Origin: Atrina japonica
Lineage: Eukaryota; Mollusca; Bivalvia; Pterioida; Pinnidae
NCBI GenBank assembly: GCA_030159075.1
Contig: BROG01000079.1
Span: forward strand, 286,001 to 350,000
Direction of reading: 5' to 3'
Length of the DNA: 64,000 nt
The position numbers and the translations under genes were made by a program. The notes under the pieces were generated by a model that was given only the letters and a program-made list of their open reading frames with translations, had not been told where the DNA came from and did not search any database. Shown here in pieces: positions 52,722-64,000 of this stretch. Each line of letters begins with the position of its first letter. The first letter of the stretch is position 1.

Positions 52722-52795
52722 TCCGATGGAAAACTAGGTGTAACTGGTGAGAAAAAGGTTTAAGTCATCAATGTGATCTTTGCGTGCAATAATTG
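52722..52795. repeat. Short fragment of the TTAAACC element
   Basis: GGAAAACTAGGTGTAACTGG, AAAAGGTTTAAGTCATCAAT and TGTGATCTTTGCGTGC match one end of the family. Located in the intron upstream of the pore exon. Confidence 0.5.
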
Positions 52796-53306
52796 CATTT
52801 TCCAATTTAAGTATCGATAAAGTCGTTAACCCTACGAGAGTTTATTATTAACATCTATAGTGAACCGATAGCAATTGTCTAGTTGTAGAATGTTCGACTC
52901 ATCAGCGGGATTCCCTGGTTTGTTTCCAGGTATCAGGTCATACCAAAAACTTTATATATGCCAACTGAAAGCCAAAGTTGATACACAAAATCGAGATATC
53001 CTGTCACTGTAGGCCTGTTACGTAATATGACCCTCACTACAATGGCTTTAAGTGTATAGTAGTTGTCTAAATTTATGGCACTTCACCTAATACGGATGAC
53101 AACTAAATATAAGTGAAAATTTATTGGCGGGATGTAAATGAGTTTTTTCACTAAATAATAAACAGAAACAGATATGTTTGATTATAGACGAAATAGTTAA
53201 TTATATCAAAACCAAAATCTTATTTCTATAAAGATGCATTTCATATTTTGCAAGTAATTTATTCATAGTTGATAATAGACAAACTGTAACTAAAATGTTA
53301 ACTTAC

Positions 53307-53519
53307 ATCTTTTAGCAATACTGATACCATTCCTGTCCATCCTCTTTCTGGCCCTTTGTAGCTTCCATATTTACCATCTTTTACCAAAGAGATATTGTAC
53401 GAAAACTTTAAAAGTTTTGACATTTCTTCTAAAATGCTAATGCAGAAACCTTCTAAAAGCTCCCCAACTGGTCTTGTATTATCAACTGTTTTATTTTTCC
53501 ATTGTATAAATGGCTCTTC
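53307..53519 (-). CDS. iGluR exon: ligand-binding lobe S1
   Basis: 71-codon exon, phase 0 at both ends, with acceptor TTTTTAG and donor GAT/GTAAGT. It encodes EEPFIQWKNK, LEGFCISILEEMSKLL, FSYNISLVKDGKYGS and GWTGMVSVLLKD. These are the classic S1 blocks EP(Y/F), (F)EG(Y/F)C(I)D(L)L..L, F.Y.I..V.DGKYG and W(N/T)GM(V). The Asp usual after CI is Ser here (CISIL). The glutamate-binding tyrosine region (GKYG) is retained. The segment is extracellular and forms half of the agonist clamshell. A possible N-glycosylation sequon is present (NIS). Confidence 0.95.
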
Positions 53520-54639
53520 CTAAAAATAAACAATTTAAAACACTATCTTATATTATCAACTTGAATGAAAAATGTTCGTATGATGTATTTTTATTCAAAT
53601 GCAGACCGGATGGATGCCAATCTACATACTGATCAACGTTTTAATTATCATTTTTATAAAATCTTTCGAAATAAATTCACATTATAGATTATTACAACGA
53701 TTTTTAAATTGGCTTATTGTGTCTTAATTTGGAACGGCGCTTCAGGGTTATTTTAATATATATCCAAAATTTATATAGACTTGCTTTTTAGACTGGAATC
53801 TTTCAAACTGCACTGTGATCTCGACTCTAGAGCAAATGACCTTGACCTTGAATAAACATTCTTCAATGTATTCTCTACAATTCCTCAATATTTACATATT
53901 CATAAGAATTCCACGGATTTAAAGCCATTTTTTCAAATTTCTTAGAAATATCAAGTACTAATACATATTTTACTTGTCGAGCTATTTTCAGTTGAAATTT
54001 CTAAATTAAGATGTGATCTTGACATTTTAAACGATGACCTTGAAACTTCACACGAATTCTTTTCAGTATATTTTCAGCGTATTTCCTACAACTTTTCAAC
54101 AGGACCCTATACATGGAAATTCTATGTTTTTTCTATCTATTTTGATTTGAAATTTTGAAACTGATGTATAGCCTAGATTTGTGATCTGATGAAACTTCGC
54201 AAGAATATTCGTTTGCATTTATCTGTATATCTTCTACGCTTACATACCTATGGTGATTCTATATTTGTAGAATTATTTTGATAAAATTTTACAGATAGAG
54301 CTGAGATCTTCACCTTCGTTGTGATAACCTTTATGATTTGCATAAAAATGCCCAGAATACCTCTCCCACAAATTTTTAATGTATATATGTCTATACTGAA
54401 ATATGACATATGTCCATACTAAGATAAGTTAACTTCTTAGATAGTTTGAAATTTATTTATTTTGAAAACATATTATTTACAACATTTTCAGTTTAATTTT
54501 TAGGGAACACTCCGATTAAATTTGAAACCCAAATGCAGTTTCCGGAGTTTCATAAAATGAAAAAGACTCCCTTTTTATTTAGAAAAAAGAAAACGAAAAA
54601 GGGGTATATCTTTTAAAATCCTGATAATTTTGCCAAAAA

Positions 54640-54697
54640 AACCCAACCCCCCCCCCAAAAAAAAAAAAAAAAAAAAAAAAACAAAAAAAAAAAAAAC
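54640..54697. repeat. Poly-C / poly-A run
   Basis: CCCCCCCCC followed by nearly 40 A with two C interruptions; intronic. Confidence 0.9.
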
Positions 54698-55186
54698 CTG
54701 AAATCTTAACGAATCGGTTGAGTCGGTTTGACTGTAGATCCGACACAGAATATACTTTGCTAATGATAGTAACTGATAATAATAATTTCATGACAATGAA
54801 TATGGTGCAACGTAAGTGTCAATGTCAATTCTTCCCATCATGTGTATTGTTCTCCTCTATAGCGTGTACCTTCAATTCCTTCATATGAAATAACCCATTG
54901 AAATAAATACTTTCGTTTCCCCAAGTGATCAGATTATTCTGATTTTTGATTGATCAAGTGTTTGTTAATTTATCTAGGCTGATTTGTGTTGACAGTTGAT
55001 ACTGATATAAGTAAGTATAAATTGTTTTCTGATGCCTTCAGCTAATATCCAAGGACACACCAGGTGTTATTTAGCAGATTGATCATTTTAAATTTTAAGA
55101 GAGATTTTATGTGTTTGTGAGGATGAATGTGTGTTGGTGTGTGAGAGAGTTAGCATGTGTTCATATGTTTATGTGTGTGAGATATT

Positions 55187-55190
<4 letters not shown>

Positions 55191-55258
<68 letters not shown>

Positions 55259-55298
55259 CAGACAGAGACAGAGAGAGAGAGACAGAGACAGAGAGAGA
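55191..55298. repeat. (GA)n microsatellite, interrupted
   Basis: Pure GA for about 60 bp, then GACAGA interruptions; intronic. Confidence 0.95.
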
Positions 55299-56769
55299 TC
55301 TGTGAAGTATTCCATATTTTTTAAATGAAACAAATATTATATAGGACATATATCAATTCACCCAATGACATAATGAAAAGGTTACTCCGCCCCTCCATAT
55401 TTTGTTTATCAGTCAATTACCGATGTTACATATAATTTGCAGATTTGTGTATTCATTGCGTTTTAGGCAGTATGTAATTTTTTTCAAATTGATTGTCTAG
55501 AATACCTAAAACCTTAACGACTTGCTTTATCTTGAGTATGTCAAAACTTTCTAAATTTAAATGATGCATTGAAATATCATCAGAATATTCACTTTAATGA
55601 TCTCAATTCGTATAACATTTCACTATTTAATAAAAAGGGGCATGTGGATATTTGTGATATATATGGTGAGTTCATGATCTGTTGTAGACCAACTACTTGC
55701 TTTCGTAAAAATTATCCAAATTAAAGAAGTTGTATATTTTTTTCAAATCTAAATCCACTAGTAAATGTGATATGTTTAGCTGTAATAAAAACATTATTTT
55801 CAATTAAAAAAAAACAAAACATCGCCTGAGACCTTTACCGGATAAACGTGTTCTCCTTGTAACCGAGGTGAATGATTCGCCTAATTCTATTTTTGGAAGG
55901 AACATGGTATTCCAAAATCCCCGTGAGACAATGGTAAAACATGAATACACCTCGAAAACAGTGAATACGGAAATATTTGTAGTATTTTAAAATTACGTAA
56001 AGTGACTGGTACAAACGGGAAGTAGTTAAGCGAAATCAATCATAAAAATTCGGTCGGGACACAGTAATCGAAGAAAAGAGTGATGCACATGAAGTAATGA
56101 ACAAAAGACCAGTGACTTAGCTTGATAAAAGAGTATAAATATAGACCGACCAATATATGGAGGCCCAAAGGTGCAAACTAAAAATAATATAAGTTATAGC
56201 ATAATAGGGGTCGCAGTCAACTACATTATTTAGTTGTTAAGTTTATACCATACTTGAAGTGGAAGGTAGACCGTGTAATGCGAAAATTGAATGCATTTCA
56301 TGTTCAGATACAATGTACGACATTGAACACAATTGAGTTAGAGTTGTTTATTTCAGCATATGTGGGACAATCGTATACGTATTCATTTCAGGCATTTTTA
56401 TCAATAATGTTGCGTCCTACTTCGCTCTGTAGTAGATCCACATTTCCATTAACTGTCAGGAAGATAAGGTACAAACTAGTACAAACTATAGCGCATATAA
56501 AAAAAGACCAACGCCGGAAAATACCGATGCATATGTAAGCAAGAACAAATGTACCGTACGATTATTGAACATAAGTGCAAGTACGCTACCTTACAACCAT
56601 TAATAAGTCACTGTTGAGCAACAAAACAAAATTATCCTATTATTGCCCAGACATACGCTCCTTAAGTTTAAGAACAGTTACTGCGTACATATTACGGCAA
56701 TAAGTATAATGTTAAGAAGAATGTTTTTAATAATCAGTTTCTAGTTGAAAATACTGTTAAGGCACTTAC

Positions 56770-56898
56770 AATTTTAGTGGTTACCCTGAGCATAGCTCCA
56801 CCAAATATATCATCGTTCATCCTCATAACAGTGTCATAGGATTTGGACGGTTCGATTCTATCACTGAGTTTTGATTTACCACTACGCCATATTCCTGA
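56770..56898 (-). CDS. iGluR exon: start of ligand-binding lobe S1
   Basis: 43-codon exon, phase 0 at both ends, with acceptor TTATTTCAG and donor ATT/GTAAGT. It encodes SGIWRSGKSKLSDRI, a variable linker, then GGAMLRVTTKI. This is the usual G.W....GL linker followed by the first beta strand of S1 (L.VTT..E.P). The next exon starts EEPF, which completes the VTT..EEP(Y/F) signature across the intron. The linker MRMNDDIFGG resembles no family consensus I recall and is probably lineage-specific. Confidence 0.88.
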
Positions 56899-57509
56899 CT
56901 GAAATAAATCACTCTGTAAGTGAGAGAAGAAACAAAAGAGAAAGATCAGTGCAAACATTTAGACACACGAACATGAACATGCATGTTATCAGCCAGTGAA
57001 TGCAAGACATGAGATGTGTTAGAATAGAGATGTGAAAGTAGGGAAGTGAACCAGACGTATGTAAGTAATTGGGGTTAGTAAGTAAAGGTTGTAACTTTGC
57101 CCGTAAATGTGGACGTACCTTTAGACGTAATTCGAATTTCTTTACGATAACGTAGTTTCAGTTTTAATAAAGATCGTAAAAGTATGCTTATAAGTTAACC
57201 TATACGCAATTATGTATTAAATTGGTAGTACTTTGACCCAGGCGTATTTTAAACATTGGAAGAAATATGCTACCTCTAGTTACAAGTAGGTCTACAATTA
57301 TGTCTAAATGTAAAGTTACGACCTTTAGTGAAACTCGTCCCTGGTGTGCCAAGAAAAAAGTCTTACATTAGTCAAATGTATTGCTCCATATCTCTTATAA
57401 ATGTTGGCGAGTCTTTGTTATTTCGCACTAATCTGATCGTATGCTCATTTTATAAAGAACTAAAATATTCTGTATTGCTATGATCTGATGTCAACAAAAT
57501 ATACAATAT

Positions 57510-57665
57510 CTGATATGGTACCAGTTTCTACTTCTGAAATCTACATCGATTTTAAATTCGACCTCAACTGATGAAGTCTCATAGACCGAAGCGATCGCCT
57601 TGCATGTGTTTGTTTAACCGTATTGCTTGCAAAACTATAACTTTGTCATTATGTTTTTGATAATT
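57510..57665 (+). repeat. Dispersed repeat (cgatcg family) in receptor intron
   Basis: GATATGGTACCAGTTTCTAC, CGACCTCAACTGATGAAGTC, AAGCGATCGCCTTG and AAAACTATAACTTTGTCATT match the family second half. Confidence 0.55.
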
Positions 57666-58661
57666 CCACATTTACATTATCTATAAATATATATATAATT
57701 AGAATTCAATACACATTCTGTATATATCATAGTCCCCCAAATCATTAAATAACAACTATAAAACCAAATTGTATGTGGTTCCCAACAATAAAGAAAACAC
57801 AAATATGTAAATGTTATTGAAATGAACAATTACACCTCTTTGAACAGCCAATATGAAAGTTTTTTTTTTACATTAAATATATCTTATTCAATATATACAA
57901 GTAGATTAAGCATGTTCAGTAAAACTTATTTGAGCCATGTATTCGGCAACAAGTTTACCTACTACTTATGTCCCTGACAATATATCTGTGGTCATTTGAT
58001 AAAAGTTCAGATTAATAGTATATATTTATCGCCTATTGTATTAAACTCTGAAATGTCATATATAACTGTTTTCCCAATGGAATAACATATTAATTAATGC
58101 GATGTTTTAAAGTATGTCCTAAATTTTATACTGAATGCCCCAAACAATACAACGAATTACATGTTTAAAAGTAGTAATTGAATTAGCAGCCAATTCATCG
58201 CGTTGTTCTATATCGACATGATAACACCAGAATACATGATCGTATGCGGGATGACATATTTATCAATATAACACCAAAAACAATAATCAGGATAATTAGC
58301 ATAAATCTTGTTTATTATTTTTTCATTCCTGATGAAAATATATTAAAAGCAATGAATCTAAAGTATCCATACTTGATTTGAGTATCACACATGCAGGAAC
58401 TACTGCCATCTATTAAATCGGAAGCGTTGCATTACATGTATGCATGACACATCATTCATGTTAATGTATATGAAAATACTAGGCAATTTAAATGAACACA
58501 ATACAGAAAAAAACGAATAATGATGTAAACAATATCAGAGCAACGAAAAACAATAAACAGAATTGTGAAAGAAGAGTGTAAATAAACTCAACACTGTGAC
58601 AAAGGTTTCAGTGTGCATTCTGAAAGTATGTCCATAAAATTTATACTGCAAGAAATAGATA

Positions 58662-58771
<110 letters not shown>

Positions 58772-59589
58772 TGAAAGGAAAAGAAATGCAGGGTAAGATA
58801 ATGTGATCCAATTATTTCACGTGAACCTAAAATTATGAACATCAGCCAGACTAATATAGTTGTCGCATTGTAAGCGTAAATTGTATCAGGCTTAAAATTG
58901 TTATATGAATCAAAATCACCTTCATGATACTGATGATAACTTTTTACAGGCAATGTGATTTGTTTGTCGTCTGAGAAGAAATGGAAGAGTTGCTAAGAGC
59001 GCGTCCGGATGTAACCACAACACGTCTAGATAGGGTCTTCTTGCCAGAGTGCGTAATCGCAATGCCGCTGCCATCAAACTGCAATCAATATGGTAGGCAG
59101 TTTCTGCGACATTCACGTAAGAAAGCCATTGATTTGTCTGCGAAATAATTTGCCTAACATTAGTTTTCATCTCACCAATTGCACGGCAATTCTTTCTTTG
59201 GGGTTGGTTGATTGCACATAGGCCAATGAGGCATTGGAGAGCGTTTTTGTCACAGAAAAGTTCCGGTACAGTCTTATTTCGATGTTCATATCTTTAGGTC
59301 ACGTAATTAAATATATTGCTCATACTATTTTACCCTGCATTTCTTAAGTAAACTTAAGACAAATTAGATGATATGACAAAGGTAAACAATTCAATTCATT
59401 GTCATAACGCTGTATATTAAAGAATTATTTTCCTATCCACTTAAAAAGTCAAAAAATTTGAAACTTAAAATAAAAGAAGTAAAGAAACCTTACAAAAATC
59501 AGATTTAATTTCTTGAAATGCAAAACAATGATTAAGATATTAAACATTTTCAACAATATGTCGTAGATAACTGTTACATTATATATACA

Positions 59590-59593
<4 letters not shown>

Positions 59594-59685
<92 letters not shown>
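59594..59685. repeat. (TA)n microsatellite next to a splice donor
   Basis: About 46 TA copies. Its near edge is about 22 bp from the donor of the exon ending at 59,708. Confidence 0.95.
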
Positions 59686-59686
<1 letters not shown>

Positions 59687-59707
59687 CAAAAAATAATGGC
59701 TACTTAC

Positions 59708-59812
59708 AGATCCATTTCTCATCGTTGTTAGAGTCTTCAACTCGAAAAAGGTTTCATCTCTAACACCGAGCTTTGAAAATCGCAAAACCCCAGTACATCC
59801 ATTGATATCAAT
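59708..59812 (-). CDS. iGluR exon: ATD to S1 linker
   Basis: 35-codon exon, phase 0 in and out, with acceptor TTTTAAACAG and donor TCT/GTAAGT. It encodes INGCTGVLRFSKLGVRD followed by ETFFELKTL. This corresponds to the conserved W.G.TG.I.FD..G.R..F.L.I.EL segment at the end of the amino-terminal domain just before the S1 ligand-binding segment. The TG and the following G.R are the diagnostic residues. It joins in frame to the exons on both sides. A long TA array begins about 22 bp past the donor, on the intron side. Confidence 0.88.
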
Positions 59813-60125
59813 CTGTTTAAAAGTAATGATGTTTATTTCAGTTTAATTTCAACTGCATGGTAACGTTTGATGTTTTCTAATACGAAACACAAGCACATAC
59901 AGAGAGAGACACACTCAGACAGAAAAAGAAAGACACACAAACATACACACACACACACATACACACACACACAGACATAGAGCAGTGTTTTTGTTTTAAG
60001 TCATACTAAAGAACTGTACAGTTATATTGTGGTTTGTGTGTGTTAGAGTGATGAATGGACTGTGTAGCCCAATGTTTTTAATTGTAGGTTTTAAGATTTC
60101 TGTTTAAACATACGAGTATGCATAT

Positions 60126-60622
60126 ATATGACACGTGCAAAAATTACATTAATAAGTAAAATTTAGTTTCCCATGTAAACGTATTTTATAAAAATCTAGT
60201 TTAAACTAATTTTTCTCAGTAACTCATATTAACTAGTTAAAACTAGGTATAACTGAGAACAATCTGGTTTAACTGCGTCAAAATACAAAATGAGTTTAAA
60301 ATGCTGTTTTTCTCAAGAAAAGCCCAGTTTATCTTCGATCTTTCAATCACATTGATGAGTATCAATATGATATTGAGGCAGTTAATTATAGTTTTTTCTC
60401 AGTTAAACTTGTTTTTCTTGACTTGATATGGGTTAAGAGGAAATATCAGTTTAACTCACAACTAGTAATTCGAGAAAAAAACTAGGTTTAAAATATTATA
60501 AACATAATACCAAAGTTATAAAGTTATAAAGTTTAACTGAGAAAAAGTAGGTTTAACTAAACAAACACTAGATTTAACCGAGGAAAACTAGGTTTAACTC
60601 ATGAATGTGAATCCGGCGAGAG
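60126..60622. repeat. Second copy of the TTAAACC TIR element
   Basis: Starts GACACGTGCAAAAATTACAT and ends AACTAGGTTTAACTCATGAA followed by TGTGAATCCGGCG. The inside has the same motif in both orientations. At about 500 bp it is half the size of the copy at 18 kb. It lies upstream of exon 59,812-59,708, inside a receptor intron. Confidence 0.7.
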
Positions 60623-61350
60623 ATAAATATACGTATTATGTATATATGTTAGCGGTGATGTTTTCATTTGTAAAGTTATTGGCTTGTTATTGACACAAAA
60701 TCGAAAAAAAATAAACAGCAATGCCGATTAACGAAAGCCATGCATAATATAAAATCATAGATCTATTGGGACAGGTGGTGACGTTATACTTTGCTGATTA
60801 CTTTGAAATATGCAAATCCTATCCAATTCAATATAACATGAAAAATGAAAGTGTCAGATTTCATGTTTTAAAAACCAATAAATTGAACAATCTACTGCAG
60901 TCAGTGGAGAGATAACCAAAGAACAAAAGTGGATACTGCAATTGATATAAACAATTAACATGCATTTCTGTCTTTTAAACCTAATACAGCAATTTGCACA
61001 ATGTTCGTAAAAACATAATTGAATTTCAGTACGCTAGAATTCGCAAACTATGGTAGATTATATTTGATAGTAAACCCTTTCTTAAGTGCATGCAAATCTT
61101 TTTTCAAACAAAAATCACTTCTAACTGTTGAAATATTACACAATGAAAGGTACAGTACTCTCGTACATTAAATTACGTTTCTAATGATCTTGCAAAATAT
61201 AAGCCTGTTGTCGATTGATTGTAAATCACGACAGTGCACTGCAGAAGCATGGTTATCTATATGATTGAAAGCCATTCGAAAGGATTTTGAATGCCACAGA
61301 TGAGCAGACATATTGGTTAGTTGTAATTTCAACTTCTCTAGTTAAAGCAG

Positions 61351-61624
61351 TTAAAGGAGCATTAGATTCCTATGTTCCTGTATATCTTGTGAAAATTGCC
61401 TGAGAAACCCAGTTTGGCAATTTTTTACTACAATTGATTAATTCAAACTTACTATTGGTATATGTATACCAAACTAGACCTGACCTCATTTCACAAAATA
61501 TATAGGAATATGATATCTTATATGCCTGTGTATAATTCATATTTCGTATTGTACATCAAGTACAAGTAGTAAATGTAGATAAATTAAAAATAGCTTTTGG
61601 TAAACACAGCTAATGTTCTTTTTA
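61351..61624. mobile_element. TTAAAGG-type MITE copy, best preserved
   Basis: Starts TTAAAGGAGCATTAGATTCC and ends with the inverse CAGCTAATGTTCTTTTTA. The interior has GATTAATTCAAACTTACTAT and TACATCAAGTACAAGTAGTA. It lies in the receptor intron between exons 62,174 and 59,812. Confidence 0.7.
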
Positions 61625-61745
61625 TGCAATGTGCTGAATATTTTTGCTTCTTTTCTTCATAAAATATCTAAATTTAATTACAAGTTTTATTTCTAAAATT
61701 TCAATATTATAGTCAATATTATGAAAAATTATACTTATCAAAATA

Positions 61746-62163
<418 letters not shown>

Positions 62164-62173
62164 TGCTATTTAC

Positions 62174-62392
62174 CTGACGTAAAGTTTTCCTCATCTGGAG
62201 ACGTGACGAGTTCGAATTCTTGTGCATTATATCAATGAAAACCCTTATAGCATCGTTAAATATGGCGTGTGGTAAATTCACGTGACTTCCGGTCAAGGCA
62301 CATCGTTTAGTATCCGAATTTGCCATTATTAGCAATGAAGTGAGGTTAGCCCGTGAGTCGAGGAATTTGTCTATGTTAACAACATCAAAACC
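62174..62392 (-). CDS. iGluR exon: end of amino-terminal domain
   Basis: 73-codon exon, phase 0 at both ends, bordered by a pyrimidine-rich acceptor (TTCTTCTTCAG) and a donor CAG/GTAAAT. Key segments are GFDVVNIDKF, SRANLT and PHAIFNDAIRVFIDIM. They match the kainate/AMPA pattern of a short strand (LDLF.LDVE), then SGVNMT, then an (A)L.YDAV.V helix near the end of the amino-terminal domain. The segment is extracellular and acts in subunit assembly. NLT and NSS are possible N-glycosylation sequons. The intron after this exon opens into a long AAT/ATT array only about a dozen bases from the donor. The exon and frame are clear; the junction to the upstream exon is not. Confidence 0.85.
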
Positions 62393-62730
62393 CTGAAGAA
62401 GAACAATATACATATAAAATAAATATCCCTTAATTACAAAAATTAAAAGTTGATGAGTTCAATATTTGCTGTTTTTGTATTTACTTTTTCTCACTGAAAA
62501 TGTGATATCGATGCACAACAAAATTTTTCATATATTTAAAATATATTTCTCAAATTATTCCAAACTTTATCCTTTTTATAAAGCGTTTACATAACTTATA
62601 TTTTCAGCATTTTGCATATATGTCATATGTTAAAGATCTAATATATTTAGAAATCCCGAAGAACTATAACGTAGATTCAAATATCCTGAAATTAATATCA
62701 TAATAACACAATAATCACAATATCATTTAC

Positions 62731-62964
62731 ATTGAATTTTTGCAGTTTCTGCAAATAATTTAAAATTTTTTTCATTTAATAATGTTATACAATGATGACT
62801 ACTGTCATGGATTTCAGAAAATATTTGTAATGCATCAGGAGATTTCGTATTTGATGATGCCTTTATCATGTAACATCGACGTAAAGGAATCAGACTGTGA
62901 TACATACCACATTTACAATAAGCCATGTGTTTGGACGGGGCGATAAAAGACTCAGATACAGCGC
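62731..62964 (-). CDS. iGluR amino-terminal-domain exon (less certain)
   Basis: Probable internal exon of the glutamate receptor, encoding part of the extracellular amino-terminal (LIVBP-like) domain. An acceptor (TTTTACAG) precedes it and a donor GTAAAT follows CAAT. Read from the acceptor with two bases completing a codon, the frame is open to the donor. The segments SLIPLRRCYMI, then an ITLLNEKNFKLFAETAKI stretch, match the family pattern (LIRLQELI, then VIFDC...GILKQA) by my recollection of kainate receptors. Two problems remain. It ends in phase 1 while the next recognised exon starts in phase 0, and about 14 residues of the family (around the YHYI motif) are missing between them. Either a small exon was missed or this part of the gene is damaged. 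The first third aligns poorly. Another frame of the same stretch contains a tryptophan at a plausible place but hits a stop. Confidence 0.5.
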
Positions 62965-64000
62965 CTGTAAAAGCAGATAGATATGGGTATCAGAAATCAG
63001 TATTTTGCATGAGTGATTTCCCTTCGGTGGCCATATTGTGGGGCATCCCATTTGTCTTTTGCTTGATAGATTAGCCAACAAATTAAATGAACGTCAAGAA
63101 TTTTTTGTAAATAAATAGTTAGGAAAAATATATTTGGACAGGTGTTCATTAATCTAAACAGGTAATATTGGGAAAATCATATATGTTCGTTTCACCAATA
63201 CTACTTAGTTTGGCTGTTTAAAGATGAAACCTTCTCAGATTGACCCACAATATGGCTGTCAAAGGGGAATAACTCTCATAAAAAACTGCTAACTGAAACC
63301 CATTTTAGATAAGTTCATTATTTCATGAACACCTTTTTTCTATCGATTAATATTTCATTACGATACAAAGACATTATTTCTCTACACTATGTCATTAGCG
63401 TAAAATAGGTAACAAAGAATTAACAATAACACTCCCGCACACATAGCTGTCGGTCTTTGCACTCTCTCTTAATCTCTGTCAATGCCTAAAAATTAGTCCA
63501 AAACACCAGATCACGTGATCATAGGAATATAAGATTTTTATGTCTGTGTATATCTCTTATTTGTTATTGTACATCAAGTACAAGTAGAAAAAGTAGAAAA
63601 ATTGTAATAATTCTTTTGGTAAACACAGTTAATGCCCTTTTAAGGTATCCAAAGTACAAACGTCAGAAATCGATGCCTGGTAATTTACTTTAACGATTAT
63701 ATATTTCATGATAGATATGTATGTCTCATGTATCGATATAAGGGGGGGGGGGTTGGACCAAAAACCAAAGGGGGGAAGAAATATTACACATCAAAGTTGT
63801 CAAAACATTACTCTCCGATTTAATTTCGATCAGACATAAACATATCCGCTGTAATGATTAGATTTTTAGTTCCTGTACAATAATCATAAACATATTTTAT
63901 CTATATCAAATAGACGTCTTACATCAAAAGGAAAAACTCATTTTACGATATTCTAATGAAATTTATTTTCCCCGGAATTTGATAGGAGTGCAATATATAT
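62965..64000. other. Right edge: expected upstream receptor exons not found
   Basis: The first half of the amino-terminal domain and the signal peptide should lie upstream on the minus strand. I found no convincing exon between 62,965 and 64,000. A poly-G run (about 63,742-63,751) and the half MITE are the only recognisable items. Confidence 0.45.
63521..63645. mobile_element. TTAAAGG-type MITE, half copy
   Basis: Only one half: ATAGGAATATAAGATTTTTA, TCTTATTTGTTATTGTACAT, then GGTAAACACAGTTAATGCCC and TTTTAAGG at the end. Confidence 0.55.

Noticed and set aside
58922..59170. 82-codon minus-strand frame with Leu/Arg-rich sequence (TLARRPYLDVLWLHPD)
   Set aside because: It looked like a transposase N-terminus at first, but no family motif could be matched and no continuation was found; it lies in a receptor intron.
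62890..63081. Alternative reading of the receptor exon with a tryptophan (TWLIVNV) and a GTATGT donor-like site
   Set aside because: It would need a 13-bp intron or a frameshift to join the well-matched downstream segment; the other frame runs open across the whole exon.

Overview
This window is AT-rich (roughly two-thirds A+T by eye), intron-rich metazoan nuclear DNA. It is crowded with microsatellites, tRNA-headed SINEs, small terminal-inverted-repeat elements and decayed retrotransposon pieces. The SINE bodies, the reverse-transcriptase family and the repeat tails look like those I know from bivalve mollusc genomes, so a bivalve is my best guess. The species cannot be named from the sequence.

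One host gene is convincing: the 3' part of an ionotropic glutamate receptor on the minus strand. Seven exons (62392-62174, 59812-59708, 56898-56770, 53519-53307, 52429-51606, 46838-46667, 45304-45149) have GT-AG borders and compatible phases. They join into 1818 nt, or 605 codons plus TAA. They encode the end of the amino-terminal domain, the ligand-binding lobes S1 and S2, M1, the pore loop, M3, M4 and a short cytoplasmic tail. An eighth, less certain exon (62964-62731) extends the amino-terminal domain; the start of the gene lies beyond the right edge or was not found. The receptor has an arginine encoded in DNA at the position aligning with the Q/R editing site, and an aspartate at the position of GluA2 Glu705.

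Layout. 1-850: large imperfect palindrome flanked by 65-bp direct repeats. 850-14,100: mostly non-coding, with SINEs, microsatellites and a reverse-transcriptase fragment near 8.7-9.4 kb. 14,880-16,560: degenerate then pure (TAC)n tract. 17,940-18,945: element with inverted ends built from one iterated 20-mer in both orientations. 19.8-45 kb: gene-poor, with two head-on reverse-transcriptase fragments (27.6-28.4 kb), a nested SINE/retroelement insertion (31.2-31.7 kb), a distant inverted repeat pair (25.0-25.9 and 32.8-33.4 kb) and many dinucleotide arrays. 45,149-62,964: the receptor gene, whose introns carry a 30-bp minisatellite, a broken reverse-transcriptase copy, palindromic elements and long simple repeats, two of which lie within about 22 bp of splice donors.

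Nearly all long open frames outside the receptor are products of simple repeats or fragments of mobile elements. No rRNA gene, intact tRNA gene or CRISPR array was seen. All calls are from reading the sequence, without database searches.
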